Positions 33,825 through 42,356 are shown, counted from the stretch's first letter. The stretch is DNA of 56,851 nucleotides from Candidatus Saccharimonadales bacterium (GCA_035945435.1 DASZAF010000022.1:1-56851), one strand, 5' to 3'. Numbers and translations are program-made. Notes: generated from the letters alone by a model not told the origin.

Positions 33825-34796
33825 TTACTTATGAGCGCTGAAATATTTATTGACGTTATAGGCTGCTTTTGCGCCCTGACCGCAAGCGGCGATGATGTGC
33901 TTTAGATCTCCACACATATCACCGGCCACAAAGAGACCAGGAGTAGGTGAGGTCTGATAGAAGTTGGTATCGACATATCCCTGCTCGTTCAGCGGTAGTT
34001 TAAGATCGTTGGCAATGTCGAGCAGCGGTCTGACACCGATATAGCAAAAGACCGCTCTACAATCGATAGTCTGATCTTGTCCGTCTTTTTCGTAGACCAG
34101 TCTCTCGAGGCTCTGGCTACCCTCAAGTCGTTTGACCTTGGCGCTCGTGATAGTCTTGATACCCAGCGGCTCGAAGTGCTGAGTGTGCTTATATTTAGCC
34201 TGAACAGTGTCTTTGATCTCAAAAATGGTAACCTTAAGCCCACGTTTCGCGAGGTAGATTGCAGCGGTGCTACCCGAGTTACGACTGCCCAGAACCGCAA
34301 CCTCCTTGCCGATGTAGTCTTTGAAGTTGTTATATGCGAAGTAGTAGACCTCTTTCTTGTGTCCGTTTACGAGTTTGGTATCGAGGGTGATTGGAACCGT
34401 CCCGGTAGCTACGATAACCGCTCTAGTTTTGTAAGTACCATTCGTTGTTTCGACGATTATCTCGCCATCGCCAGGTGTTACCTTTTCAACCCGGACACCT
34501 TCGATGTACTCGACACCCATCTCGCTGAGGCTAAAGCGAAAACGATCGACGAGCTGTGTGCCGTTGACGGTATTGAGCAGGGCAGGGAAGCCCTCCAATT
34601 TTTCGAGTAAGTTGACGTGTTTCTCTGGAATCCAGGCCAGCGTTTTCTCTTCAATGATCAACGGGTTGTTCCCGTCGTACTTGGCGTAAATACCAGCACT
34701 GATACCGGCTGGACCACCACCGACGATAATAACGTTATAATCCTCGATCACTTCTGAGCGCTTATCAGAAACGGGTCTGAGTGTATGACTTTGCAT
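33825..34796 (-). CDS. Thioredoxin-reductase-like flavoprotein without CxxC
   Basis: 323 residues. FAD loop VIIVGGGPAGISAGIYAKYD, NAD(P) loop VAVLGSRNSGSTAAIYLAKR, and the FAD-closing LFVAGDMCGD. Where thioredoxin reductase has its redox CxxC, this protein reads YYFAYNNF, so it cannot reduce thioredoxin in the usual way; ferredoxin-NADP reductases of this fold also lack CxxC. Last gene of a six-gene overlapping operon, so it may supply electrons for a reaction there. The ATG has AAGGA 6 bases upstream; a GTG 15 codons in overlaps the previous stop as GTGA and is an alternative start. Confidence 0.85.
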   Translation of the reverse strand: MQSHTLRPVSDKRSEVIEDYNVIIVGGGPAGISAGIYAKYDGNNPLIIEEKTLAWIPEKHVNLLEKLEGFPALLNTVNGTQLVDRFRFSLSEMGVEYIEGVRVEKVTPGDGEIIVETTNGTYKTRAVIVATGTVPITLDTKLVNGHKKEVYYFAYNNFKDYIGKEVAVLGSRNSGSTAAIYLAKRGLKVTIFEIKDTVQAKYKHTQHFEPLGIKTITSAKVKRLEGSQSLERLVYEKDGQDQTIDCRAVFCYIGVRPLLDIANDLKLPLNEQGYVDTNFYQTSPTPGLFVAGDMCGDLKHIIAACGQGAKAAYNVNKYFSAHK

Positions 34797-35491
34797 TGCA
34801 TGTCCTTAAAATGGTCTTCGATTAGGTTATTAACTTTATCACGGCTGACACCTTCAGGCAGTATGCGCATTGTTTCCGTAAGTGCTTCCACTTCTTGGCG
34901 GTCACGTTCGACGGGCAGGTGATACTTAGTCAGCGTTATCGAGCTAAACCCGGCTCGTTCCATCTCGTCCTTTAGAGTGTCACCGGCGTGGGGTTTTGAT
35001 GGAGATAGACTAGCCAGGATCTCAACCATCCCTTTGCCAGAGCCGTACTCTTTATAGAGAAACTGTCCACCTGGCTTGAGGACTCTGTATACCTCGCTGA
35101 CAGATATATTGGTAACCGCCTTAGCTGTGATCAGGTCGAAGTAATTATCGGGAAAGTCGAGTTTAGTATTATCCATAACCTGCAACCTCACCGATGCGGG
35201 CCACTCGAACGAACTTCGAGCCCGTTCGAGCATCGCTTCGGAGTTGTCGATACCGGTAAGTAGCGCGCTGGCTCCAGCCGCTTCAATAATCTTTTGGAGG
35301 ACAAACCCGTTACCAGTTCCAAGATCCAGAACTCGAGCCGCGTCCATCGGTCTTAGGATTTGCCGGGCCGATTCCAGCATCACATCGGTAGTACCGTCGT
35401 TCCTGGCAAATTTCTTGAAGAACTGATCTCGCTCAGTCGCTTTCTTTTTGTTGTAGTAGGTAGTTTTAGAGTCTGTCATGGAGCAACTCAT
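34748..35491 (-). CDS. Class I SAM-dependent methyltransferase
   Basis: 247 residues. Motif I VLDLGTGNGFVLQKI, motif II TGIDNSEAMLERAR, motif post-I LQVMDNTKLDFPDNYFDLI, and VYRVLKPGGQFLYKEYGSG. It resembles UbiE/small-molecule methyltransferases rather than RNA enzymes. The start overlaps the upstream gene by 26 bases and the end overlaps the next by 49, so it is translated within the cluster. An ATG four codons in is an alternative start. Confidence 0.87.
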   Translation of the reverse strand: MSCSMTDSKTTYYNKKKATERDQFFKKFARNDGTTDVMLESARQILRPMDAARVLDLGTGNGFVLQKIIEAAGASALLTGIDNSEAMLERARSSFEWPASVRLQVMDNTKLDFPDNYFDLITAKAVTNISVSEVYRVLKPGGQFLYKEYGSGKGMVEILASLSPSKPHAGDTLKDEMERAGFSSITLTKYHLPVERDRQEVEALTETMRILPEGVSRDKVNNLIEDHFKDMQCKVIHSDPFLISAQK

Positions 35492-36011
35492 CTAATTTCG
35501 ATGCTGAGTCGAAGTAGGTTATATCGGCGAGATCTTCCTCAATCTCAGCGGGTAGCGTGGCGCTTATCGCCCGGCTATCGATGAAGAAGGTTGTCGGGTT
35601 GTTCTCAAAAACACGTAAATACTTGCTCGAGCAGAGTTCAAGAATGCTACCACTCGAGTAGCCGAGAAAGAGACCGTAGGGAGCCATGCCCGCAAAGTGG
35701 GTGTTGAGATAGGTCCAGCCACTTCCTTCGTTCAGTTCTTTCGTTTCGCTGAAACCAAGTTTGTGGGCTCGGTCGATAAGCCATGTCTGGCGGTAGGGGA
35801 GCACCGCCACAACACGCTTCGGACCAGCCTTTGCTAGAAAGGCCTTGGCAAAATCAACATAGACGCCGTGATCAGGGATAAAAAAGAGCCGCTCGAAGTG
35901 TTTAGCGCATACAGTCGTCAGCTCATCAAGCCAAGTCTGGTATTCTTTAATATCGCTGAACCGCTCGATCTTGGTGTGGTCCGACGGTCCGAGCACCAAA
36001 AAATCACTCAC
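35466..36011 (-). CDS. Hypothetical Rossmann-like protein of the six-gene operon
   Basis: 181 residues, soluble. Alternating strand/helix pattern (LVLGPSDHTK, RLFFIPDHGVYVDFAKAFL, RVVAVLPYRQTWLI, GLFLGYSSGSILELC) suggests a Rossmann-like sheet. It somewhat recalls nucleotide-binding LOG/DprA-type proteins but lacks their PGGxGTxxE motif. I cannot name the family. Its start overlaps the previous stop by 4 bases. Being unique to this operon context, it is a good handle for finding related clusters. Confidence 0.65.
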   Translation of the reverse strand: MSDFLVLGPSDHTKIERFSDIKEYQTWLDELTTVCAKHFERLFFIPDHGVYVDFAKAFLAKAGPKRVVAVLPYRQTWLIDRAHKLGFSETKELNEGSGWTYLNTHFAGMAPYGLFLGYSSGSILELCSSKYLRVFENNPTTFFIDSRAISATLPAEIEEDLADITYFDSASKLDELLHDRL

Positions 36012-36784
36012 GCTTTCTCCTTGAAGGCATAGAAGACGGGAAAGATGCTCCCGTCATAGGATTTATCACCGAAGCCACTCGTTACCTCGGTCTTAAAGCC
36101 TGCTTCTTGTAGGTAACTCTTAATCTCGTCGACAGAATAGAGACGAATGGTATGCTCGTCGATTGTCATGTCGAGTTTGCCGTCCCTTGTCTTCCAGAAG
36201 AGAGCTGGATTCCAGGTGACCATATTCTCGTTTCTGAAAGGCATACCAAACATGGCGACCTCAATATCGGGCTCTTTGTGGGTTGAGGCAACAATGTGCC
36301 CATCGAGCCAATGTTCACGGGCATAGCGGAGATCAAAGACAAAAGCGCAGTCAGGCTTGAGTCTGTCATAGATATTCGCCAGGAGCTGCTTGAGTTGTCT
36401 GGTCTCAGTGATGTACTGCAGCGAGGCGAAGAGGCAGACGACCAGGTCGTATCGGTGGTTGTCATGCTCAAAGAAGCCAACCATATCCTCGGCCGAAAAA
36501 CTAACCTTATCACCAAGTTGTTTGGCCGTGGCGTGGTCGATAACACCCTTATTAAGATCGACGCCATGGATGGTCGCTTCCGGCAGCGCTTCGGCTAGAT
36601 ACTTAACGTGCTCGCCGGTACCGCAGGCCAAGTCGACGATATGTGCTTCGAAAGATGTCCCAACTCCGTGTTGTTCAAGGTGGTGAAGGAGAGCTTTTAT
36701 CTCGCCACCATAGTCCTTGTAGCTGTAGAGCAAGTCGTAGAGGAACGCCTTGTCGTCGTAGAGATGGTGACTCTTAGCCGACAT
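36008..36784 (-). CDS. Class I SAM-dependent methyltransferase
   Basis: 258 residues. Motif I IVDLACGTGEHVKYLAE, acidic loop IHGVDLNKGVIDHA, VSFSAEDMVGF, YDLVVCLFASLQYI and a C-terminal half (LRYAREHWLDG, YLQEAGFKTEVTSGFG) typical of methyltransferases acting on small molecules. It overlaps the upstream fusion gene by 11 bases and the downstream unknown gene by 4. Different in sequence from the second methyltransferase of the cluster. Confidence 0.87.
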   Translation of the reverse strand: MSAKSHHLYDDKAFLYDLLYSYKDYGGEIKALLHHLEQHGVGTSFEAHIVDLACGTGEHVKYLAEALPEATIHGVDLNKGVIDHATAKQLGDKVSFSAEDMVGFFEHDNHRYDLVVCLFASLQYITETRQLKQLLANIYDRLKPDCAFVFDLRYAREHWLDGHIVASTHKEPDIEVAMFGMPFRNENMVTWNPALFWKTRDGKLDMTIDEHTIRLYSVDEIKSYLQEAGFKTEVTSGFGDKSYDGSIFPVFYAFKEKA

Positions 36785-37922
36785 TGACTTTCTCTCTCTT
36801 GGGTAGATAGACTCTCAGTTTTTCGTAGGCGTTGATAAGGGTTGGACCGTGAACAACCTCACCGTGCATTCTCGTGATGCCAAAACCATCGTTGGCAAGC
36901 AAGATATCTCGCAACGGTTCAATGACCTCAAAGTTGCCATAGGTGACATAGGCTTCGGTTTTGAGATGCATATAGTTAGGGTTGTAGGTAATCTGAGGAC
37001 AGTGTGTGTGGATAACGGCATGAGTCTCAGGGCAGGATTTATAGATCGATAGATGTAAGGGGGTTTCAGAGGAGGGGAGTTTCTGGCCGTGCCAGTAGAT
37101 CTCTTTGTGTTTGTTGCTCATAGCCATATCAACGAGTGTCACGTCATCCTCTTCGAGGTGGGCTAGACTGGTTCCTGTCGAGGTAATCAGCATCCACTTC
37201 TCACTAATTCGAACGCTCATACAGCCGTGGATGCTGTAGTTGAGCCCGTCACCGGCGGCTCTCAACCCGACTTCTTTGAAAGTAGGTAGATATTCTTTGA
37301 TGGCTTGGCCGTAGACCTTTCGAACTGTGTCGTTATCGAACTGATGGGCCGTAAACTTGACCTTCGAAATAGTCGTGTGGAAAGTGTCGACAATCTTTTC
37401 GGGACAGACCATAGTAATATGATCAATTTCGAGATCAGGCCAGATAACTCGCACACCCCAGGACTGAAGCTTCTCGATATGCGGGATATTCATCGGATGG
37501 TGCCACGTCGCATCGTAAGAGGGGGCGACAATAACAGGTGTCTTTTTGGCAATCGCCGTAGCGACCAACATTAGTGCGTAGCTGTCGGTAATTCCGCAAG
37601 CGATCTTACTGAGTGTGTTAAAAGTACATGGGGCAACAATGATAGCACTCTCTTCACTTGCCTCTTTGTTCTGTTTTTGTGCTTTTCCAAATTTAAGTTG
37701 TCTCTGTCCATCCGCAATGGTGACGTGCTCGCTTTGCTTTATCTTGAGTTGGCTGAGCAGATGTGTTGCATTAGGTGTCGGAATTACAACGATATTGACA
37801 CCAAATTCAAGCAGCTGATCGATCAGTTCAGGAAGAACACGAACCTTTGCGGCCGACGAGACGACAAGATAGACAACCTTGCCGGCCAGATCAACCTGTT
37901 TCGTCTCAATAATATCTTTCAT
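36774..37922 (-). CDS. Fusion of HFCD flavoprotein (Dfp/CoaC-like) with class II aldolase/adducin domain
   Basis: 382 residues from the ATG overlapping the previous stop (ATGA); a start 11 codons upstream is less likely. Residues 1-190 look like a flavin-dependent Cys-decarboxylase fold: GKVVYLVVSSAAKVRVLPEL, VVIPTPNATHLL, AIIVAPCTFNTLSKIACGI, PVIVAPSYDATWHHP. Residues about 195-380 are a class II aldolase/adducin domain with the metal-binding HTH in AVIHTHCPQIT (about 304) and a third His in RMHGEVVHG (about 354). The first half would process a thiol-carboxylate or bind flavin; the second would cleave or dehydrate a sugar-phosphate-like substrate. I know no described enzyme with this fusion. 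Confidence 0.82.
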   Translation of the reverse strand: MKDIIETKQVDLAGKVVYLVVSSAAKVRVLPELIDQLLEFGVNIVVIPTPNATHLLSQLKIKQSEHVTIADGQRQLKFGKAQKQNKEASEESAIIVAPCTFNTLSKIACGITDSYALMLVATAIAKKTPVIVAPSYDATWHHPMNIPHIEKLQSWGVRVIWPDLEIDHITMVCPEKIVDTFHTTISKVKFTAHQFDNDTVRKVYGQAIKEYLPTFKEVGLRAAGDGLNYSIHGCMSVRISEKWMLITSTGTSLAHLEEDDVTLVDMAMSNKHKEIYWHGQKLPSSETPLHLSIYKSCPETHAVIHTHCPQITYNPNYMHLKTEAYVTYGNFEVIEPLRDILLANDGFGITRMHGEVVHGPTLINAYEKLRVYLPKREKVNVG

Positions 37923-38500
37923 AAGTTGTAGGTACCCGGCGCCACGATACTCCACAGACCTCGCTTACCGAGGATGTGGTATGTTAAGGCGCTTGCCACT
38001 ACCGGCGTTGTGTAGAACGGGACCTCGGCTGCTGTTGGTATCGTGACGGTGTCGTCCATCATAGCTACGTCCTTTTGCGACAGACCGTTGGCTCCGCCCA
38101 TGACGACTACGTCGTCAGGTCGCCAATCGAACCGAAACGCGTTTCGCCCGCCATTTACCACCGTTCCGATCAGTCGAGCATCGCCTGATGCTGCACGCAG
38201 CTCACCGATGCCTCCCGGGTAGACAGCCGTTCTCTCTTTTAGAAGGTGCCGGGGGTCAGTGACATGCCATGAGCTTAGTATCTGATGCACCTTGGGATGA
38301 TCAGCTGCGAGGGTGTCATCGCCGACAAAGGAGATTTCTGCGTGTCCGGTAGCTAGAGCTAACTGGCAGAGAATGGCAACATCACGTGGCTTATTTAAGT
38401 GAACAGCAGCCAAACGGACAGGAGCGACAAGGTAGTCTCCGCCCGATTGAGGTACGTGTGAAGCTACCCCACTCCCTAATTGTTCTTCTCCAGCAGCCAT
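37919..38500 (-). CDS. TrmH/SpoU-type SPOUT methyltransferase
   Basis: 193 residues. LAAVHLNKPRDVAILCQLAL and ISFVGDD at the start, VVVMGGANGLSQKDV and VTIPTAAEVPFYTTPVVASALTYHIL at the end follow the SpoU knot pattern (N-P-x-N-x-G..., LVLG-E-x-x-G, IPM-x-G...SLN). The usual Asn-Pro and Ser-Leu-Asn residues are altered, so it may be a divergent 2'-O-methyltransferase or a different SPOUT enzyme. First gene of the six-gene operon. AGGA precedes the ATG by about 7 bases, downstream of a 15-base palindrome. Confidence 0.75.
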   Translation of the reverse strand: MAAGEEQLGSGVASHVPQSGGDYLVAPVRLAAVHLNKPRDVAILCQLALATGHAEISFVGDDTLAADHPKVHQILSSWHVTDPRHLLKERTAVYPGGIGELRAASGDARLIGTVVNGGRNAFRFDWRPDDVVVMGGANGLSQKDVAMMDDTVTIPTAAEVPFYTTPVVASALTYHILGKRGLWSIVAPGTYNL

Positions 38501-38508
38501 CTATCTTC

Positions 38509-38523
38509 CTGGGGTGACCCCAG
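38509..38523. promoter_or_regulatory. 15-base palindrome at the head of the six-gene operon
   Basis: CTGGGGTGACCCCAG: perfect 7-base arms around one base. It lies between a TATATT -10-like element (minus strand, about 38527-38532) and the Shine-Dalgarno of the first gene, so it covers the expected transcription start. An operator for a dimeric repressor is the simplest reading; an RNA stem is the alternative. Confidence 0.5.
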
Positions 38524-38666
38524 ATTTAATATATAAGGTTTATATCACTTTATTGGTACACCGTCAATCAGATGTGTCTCAAGAACGATGGGTATTCTGC
38601 CGACAGCATGCCGATATGTGATTTGAATATGATACGCCTTTATACATATATACGGTAGAGGTCTTG

Positions 38667-38672
38667 TATACT
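38667..38672 (+). promoter_or_regulatory. -10 box of the membrane protein at 38679
   Basis: TATACT ends 6 bases before the ATG, which favours that ATG over a TTG five codons upstream. Confidence 0.5.
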
Positions 38673-38678
38673 TGGGGC

Positions 38679-39158
38679 ATGAGAAAGTTTGTCAGGAGCA
38701 ATATTACTTGGCTATATGGTTACTTTGACCGGAACAAGAGCTTGCTAGAAATCTTCTCGTTTCTTATCGTCGCTCAGTCATTTATCTACAGCAGTGCGTT
38801 GAAGGGTGTCGGCTCTGAGAGCATCGCTGCCTTTAAGATAGTCTTCTGGCTGATGATCTTCCTGATTATTCTCTTGCTGCAAGTCAGCACTGTTGTTGAG
38901 CTCCATAGGGATATAGACAACAATCTATTGGGGACTATCTTTGAAGGCGCTAACTTCATGAAGACCATCATGCGACTTCTCACCCTGATCCTGTTGCTCG
39001 CTAGCATCCCAATATTTGTTCGACAGATAGAGCAAAGCGTTCACAACACGCTCTTCTCAATCTTTTACGGTACATTGGCTCTGGCGGTGGCACTTGAGCT
39101 TCTAGCATTCGTTGCTACAAGGATTCTTAAAGCTGGTTTTGTGAGGAAGCGGGCTTAG
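38679..39158 (+). CDS. Four-helix membrane protein, hypothetical
   Basis: 159 residues from the ATG behind the -10 box. Helices about 23-40, 50-72 (IVFWLMIFLIILLLQVSTVV), 95-113 (TIMRLLTLILLLASIPIFV) and 125-148 (FYGTLALAVALELLAFVATR). Charged cytoplasmic start RKFVRSNITW and basic C-terminus FVRKRA. No family recognised. Its last 4 bases overlap the convergent kinase gene. Confidence 0.6.
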   Translation: MRKFVRSNITWLYGYFDRNKSLLEIFSFLIVAQSFIYSSALKGVGSESIAAFKIVFWLMIFLIILLLQVSTVVELHRDIDNNLLGTIFEGANFMKTIMRLLTLILLLASIPIFVRQIEQSVHNTLFSIFYGTLALAVALELLAFVATRILKAGFVRKRA

Positions 39159-40888
39159 GCCGATACCTCAGGAGAATCAGGCTCTGGTGCTGTCTCGTGG
39201 GTCTTTACGACTGCCTCGGCCTTCAAAGGAATGGAGAAGTGGAAAGTAGTTCCTTTGCCGAGAGTGCTCTCGACCCAGATTCTACCACCCAAACTCTCGA
39301 TGATCGTCTTAGAGATGTTAAGGCCCAGACCGAGGCCAGGAATAGTACTACTGATTCGGCTGGATCTGTAGAATCGCTCGAACAGGTGGGGGATATCCTC
39401 GGGGGCAATGCCGACACCAAAGTCTTGGATGCTGACTTGCACGCCGCCGTCTGCGTCTTTGGCTCGCACTAAGATATCTCCGCCCTCGGGAGAGTATTTG
39501 ACGGCATTGCGAATAAGATTGGCAACCACTTGGCCGAGGCGATCGGGGTCACTATGCACGGTTACCCGCGTCTCAGAGAAGAGATTGATCTTGTTTTTAA
39601 TGCTGAATCTTGACTCTTCGACCTCATCGCGGATAAACGTGTCGAAGTCAAAGTCACGTAAATTGAATTCGAGTCCTTGTTTGCCACTACTGGAAGCATA
39701 GAGATCATTCAACAGCATATTAATCCGTGTGCTCTGGTGCCCGATAGCTCTCACCTGCTTGGCGATGGCTTTCTCGTCTCTATGGTTCGGATCTCGCAGC
39801 AGGAAAGTCAGGAATTCAGCAAAGATTTTGACATTTGAAACTGGATGGTTCAGTTCATGGGCGGCAACGGCCAGGAAGTCGGCTTTTTCTTTGTTGAGTT
39901 TTTCGAGTTCGGTTTTCCTGAACTCGGCCTGTTCGAGGCTCACCTTCTGATGGAAGAACGCCTCAACGGTTGAGGCAAGTGTGCCAAACTCAGTGTTCTG
40001 TTTTGCCAGACCACGGAGTAACTCGGGACGCTTGAGGCTGATCGCCTTGTTTAGAATGGTGGTCGGTTTTAGGACTAGTAGCCAGATAAGAGCCATGATT
40101 ATACTAATGGCTACAAATGTTAGAACGGTGACAATCTGCAGTTGGCGGGTATCCTGTTGCCGCTGGTCGGCGACGGCAGTGACTGTTGACGTGGAGCGCA
40201 GGAGGGCAACCGGCTTCCCATTCCAGCTATTTAACGTATCTGCGAACGAGACCGTATCCTTTCCGATGATATTGCCGTTATTACCGACCCCACCTATCTT
40301 GATGGTGCTGCCTGAGAGGGAAGAGATTGAGCTGGCGTAGTCGTTGCCGATAATGCGGCCAATCAGAAGATATCCTTGGGCTGGAGTATCGTGGTTCGGA
40401 TCGTTGCTGCCGACAACGGTTGCCGCCCTAATCTCGAGTAGCGTGCCATCGTCTTTAGTATAGAAGTGGGCAAACTTGGCCTTATTGAGCTGAGTGAAGA
40501 AACTGGTCGGTAAGCCGAGCGACTGCAAGGCGTTCGAGCCGCTGGCTGAGCTGAAGTAGACGAGCGAGCCGTTCGGCCGGTAGACCCAGTCGGCGTCAGT
40601 GTTAAAGGTACTGAGGCCGGTATCCAGGTTCTGATGAGCAAACGTCACGTCATCTGTCTTGATGAAGTTGACCATGTCGTCCCAGAACGAGTAGTCTTCA
40701 TCAAAGGCCTGTTCCGACTGGCCATCGAGGTTGATGATGTGAAGAACGTAAGTACGACGGTCACCGAGGGTATTTGCGAGGAGGCTCTTAGACCTGTCCA
40801 ACTCGAACTTCTGGCCCAGTAGTATCAGTAAGGCCGCCACCACAAAGAGGGCTGCCATAACCATCAGAAATCGCAGCTGCAATCTCAT
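39155..40888 (-). CDS. Sensor histidine kinase with CHASE4-like domain
   Basis: 577 residues. Helix 1 (about 5-25), an extracytoplasmic CHASE4-like sensor (about 45-180; DYSFWDDMVNF, ADWVYRPNGSLVYF), helix 2 (about 255-278), a linker, DHp helix with H-box AAHELNHPVSNVK (His about 343; the usual Arg-Thr replaced by Asn-His), and a HATPase domain with NLIRNAVKYSP, DFGVGI, LFERFYR and GLGLGLNISK. It should autophosphorylate in response to an external cue. No response regulator is adjacent, so its partner is elsewhere. Confidence 0.92.
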   Translation of the reverse strand: MRLQLRFLMVMAALFVVAALLILLGQKFELDRSKSLLANTLGDRRTYVLHIINLDGQSEQAFDEDYSFWDDMVNFIKTDDVTFAHQNLDTGLSTFNTDADWVYRPNGSLVYFSSASGSNALQSLGLPTSFFTQLNKAKFAHFYTKDDGTLLEIRAATVVGSNDPNHDTPAQGYLLIGRIIGNDYASSISSLSGSTIKIGGVGNNGNIIGKDTVSFADTLNSWNGKPVALLRSTSTVTAVADQRQQDTRQLQIVTVLTFVAISIIMALIWLLVLKPTTILNKAISLKRPELLRGLAKQNTEFGTLASTVEAFFHQKVSLEQAEFRKTELEKLNKEKADFLAVAAHELNHPVSNVKIFAEFLTFLLRDPNHRDEKAIAKQVRAIGHQSTRINMLLNDLYASSSGKQGLEFNLRDFDFDTFIRDEVEESRFSIKNKINLFSETRVTVHSDPDRLGQVVANLIRNAVKYSPEGGDILVRAKDADGGVQVSIQDFGVGIAPEDIPHLFERFYRSSRISSTIPGLGLGLNISKTIIESLGGRIWVESTLGKGTTFHFSIPLKAEAVVKTHETAPEPDSPEVSA

Positions 40889-40980
40889 TCTGCTTATAGT
40901 TATACACTATCTGTAGCAACTGGTACATCAACCCTAGATGGACCGGCGGGTCGACCGGCATTCTGTTACTATAGATGCAA

Positions 40981-41550
40981 ATGAAGCATCTACTTGATGT
41001 ATTAGATGAGTTTGGCCAACCGACCGGCAGACAAGCCAGTATCGGTGAAGTCATGGAGAAAGGTTGGTGGTACGCCGGCGTTCGCGGTGTTATCTACAGC
41101 CCGGACGGTAAAGTAGTCATCCAGAAGCGTTCTGAGAGCATGATCCAGCATCCCGGCATGCTAGACGTATCGCTCGGCGGGTTTATAGACGCCGGTGAAA
41201 CACCGAAACAGGCTATGGTCAGGGAACTCAAAGAAGAACTGGGTCTCGTGATCGATCCAGACGATATCGAACCGGCAGGTATTCGAAAATACGATCATCA
41301 CTGGTCACAGCATCTAAAGAAGACCTCGAGAGCCTTCATACATGGTTACCTGATTCCTGTTCGAAGCTCTGATATATCACTGATCGTTCAACCCTCTGAG
41401 GTAGAGTGGGCCAGGTTTATAGATTTAGACCGTGTTAAGCAACTAATCAACCACGAGCACCACGACTCACTCGGCAGGCTGATCCCGATCTATGCCTACT
41501 ACAAGCTTTTGATCGAAGCTCTCGAAAAGCGCTTGAAGGTTCCCGTCTAA
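40981..41550 (+). CDS. Nudix hydrolase, isopentenyl-diphosphate-isomerase-like subgroup
   Basis: 189 residues from the second ATG, chosen because TACTAT (40967-40972) lies 8 bases before it; an ATG two codons upstream is the alternative. LLDVLDEFGQPTG at the start and the perfect box GGFIDAGETPKQAMVREL, KEELGL match the YfcD/Idi-like Nudix subgroup, with DHHWSQHLKKTSRAFIHGYL following. Either an isopentenyl-diphosphate isomerase relative or a general pyrophosphohydrolase. Followed 3 bases later by the permease gene. Confidence 0.87.
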   Translation: MKHLLDVLDEFGQPTGRQASIGEVMEKGWWYAGVRGVIYSPDGKVVIQKRSESMIQHPGMLDVSLGGFIDAGETPKQAMVRELKEELGLVIDPDDIEPAGIRKYDHHWSQHLKKTSRAFIHGYLIPVRSSDISLIVQPSEVEWARFIDLDRVKQLINHEHHDSLGRLIPIYAYYKLLIEALEKRLKVPV

Positions 41551-41553
41551 ATC

Positions 41554-42315
41554 ATGCTTCATTGGCTGATCTATCTGGGCGGTGGTTTGTTGTCGGGTGG
41601 CGTCAACTCGATTGCCGGAGGTGGTTCGCTCTTTCTCTTCCCGCTTCTAATTGGCTTAGGGCTCCCCCCGATCAGGGCCAATACGACGATGGGGCTTATC
41701 GTCCAGCCAGGCACGCTTGCTTCCGTGATTGGTGCCCGACAGACGCTACAAGGGGTTCCAAAATACTACTACCTGCTGCTTATACCAATGTTCTTCGGTG
41801 GTCTAGCCGGAGCCGTCATTCTTCTAGATAGTTCGCCGAAGTCGTTTGAGCAGATCGCCCCAGTCCTGATGCTCGTTGCGATCATCCTTCTGCTCTTTCA
41901 GGATAAAATTCACTCCTTACTCTACAACCCACGTAAAAAGCATCGTCACTATCCTCTCGTGCTCGGTATGCTCGTTTTGGTCCTCATCCTCGTCGCCGTC
42001 TACGGGGGTTACTTTGGAGCAGGTTTCGGGATTATTACTCTTGGTTTGTTCGGACTGACAAAACTCAAAGACATACAACAGATGAATACCCTTAAAAACA
42101 TAGCCGGTGTTGTTACGGGTGTCGCTGACAGCGGTTACTTTATTGCTCACCACGTCATAGACTGGCACATTCTTCCCCTCTTTGTTGTCGGCAATATCGT
42201 TGGGGGATATTACACGGCACTCTACAGCACGAGACTGCCGACCAAAACGCTACGCAAGATTATCATTGTTATTGCTATTGTTCTGACTGCCTATCTTTTC
42301 TACAAGTACCATTGA
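41554..42315 (+). CDS. TauE/SafE (TSUP) family anion permease
   Basis: 253 residues with about eight helices. GGVNSIAGGGSLFLFPLLIG then PPIRANTTMGLI is the family signature; the second half repeats it as GYFGAGFGIITLGLFGL then MNTLKNIAGVV. Members export sulfite, organosulfonates or similar anions. It is 3 bases from the Nudix gene upstream, probably co-transcribed, although a shared function is not evident. Confidence 0.92.
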   Translation: MLHWLIYLGGGLLSGGVNSIAGGGSLFLFPLLIGLGLPPIRANTTMGLIVQPGTLASVIGARQTLQGVPKYYYLLLIPMFFGGLAGAVILLDSSPKSFEQIAPVLMLVAIILLLFQDKIHSLLYNPRKKHRHYPLVLGMLVLVLILVAVYGGYFGAGFGIITLGLFGLTKLKDIQQMNTLKNIAGVVTGVADSGYFIAHHVIDWHILPLFVVGNIVGGYYTALYSTRLPTKTLRKIIIVIAIVLTAYLFYKYH

Positions 42316-42356
42316 CGCTTATCTGTTAAAAGGTTTTAAAATAAGGGTAATTTTGA

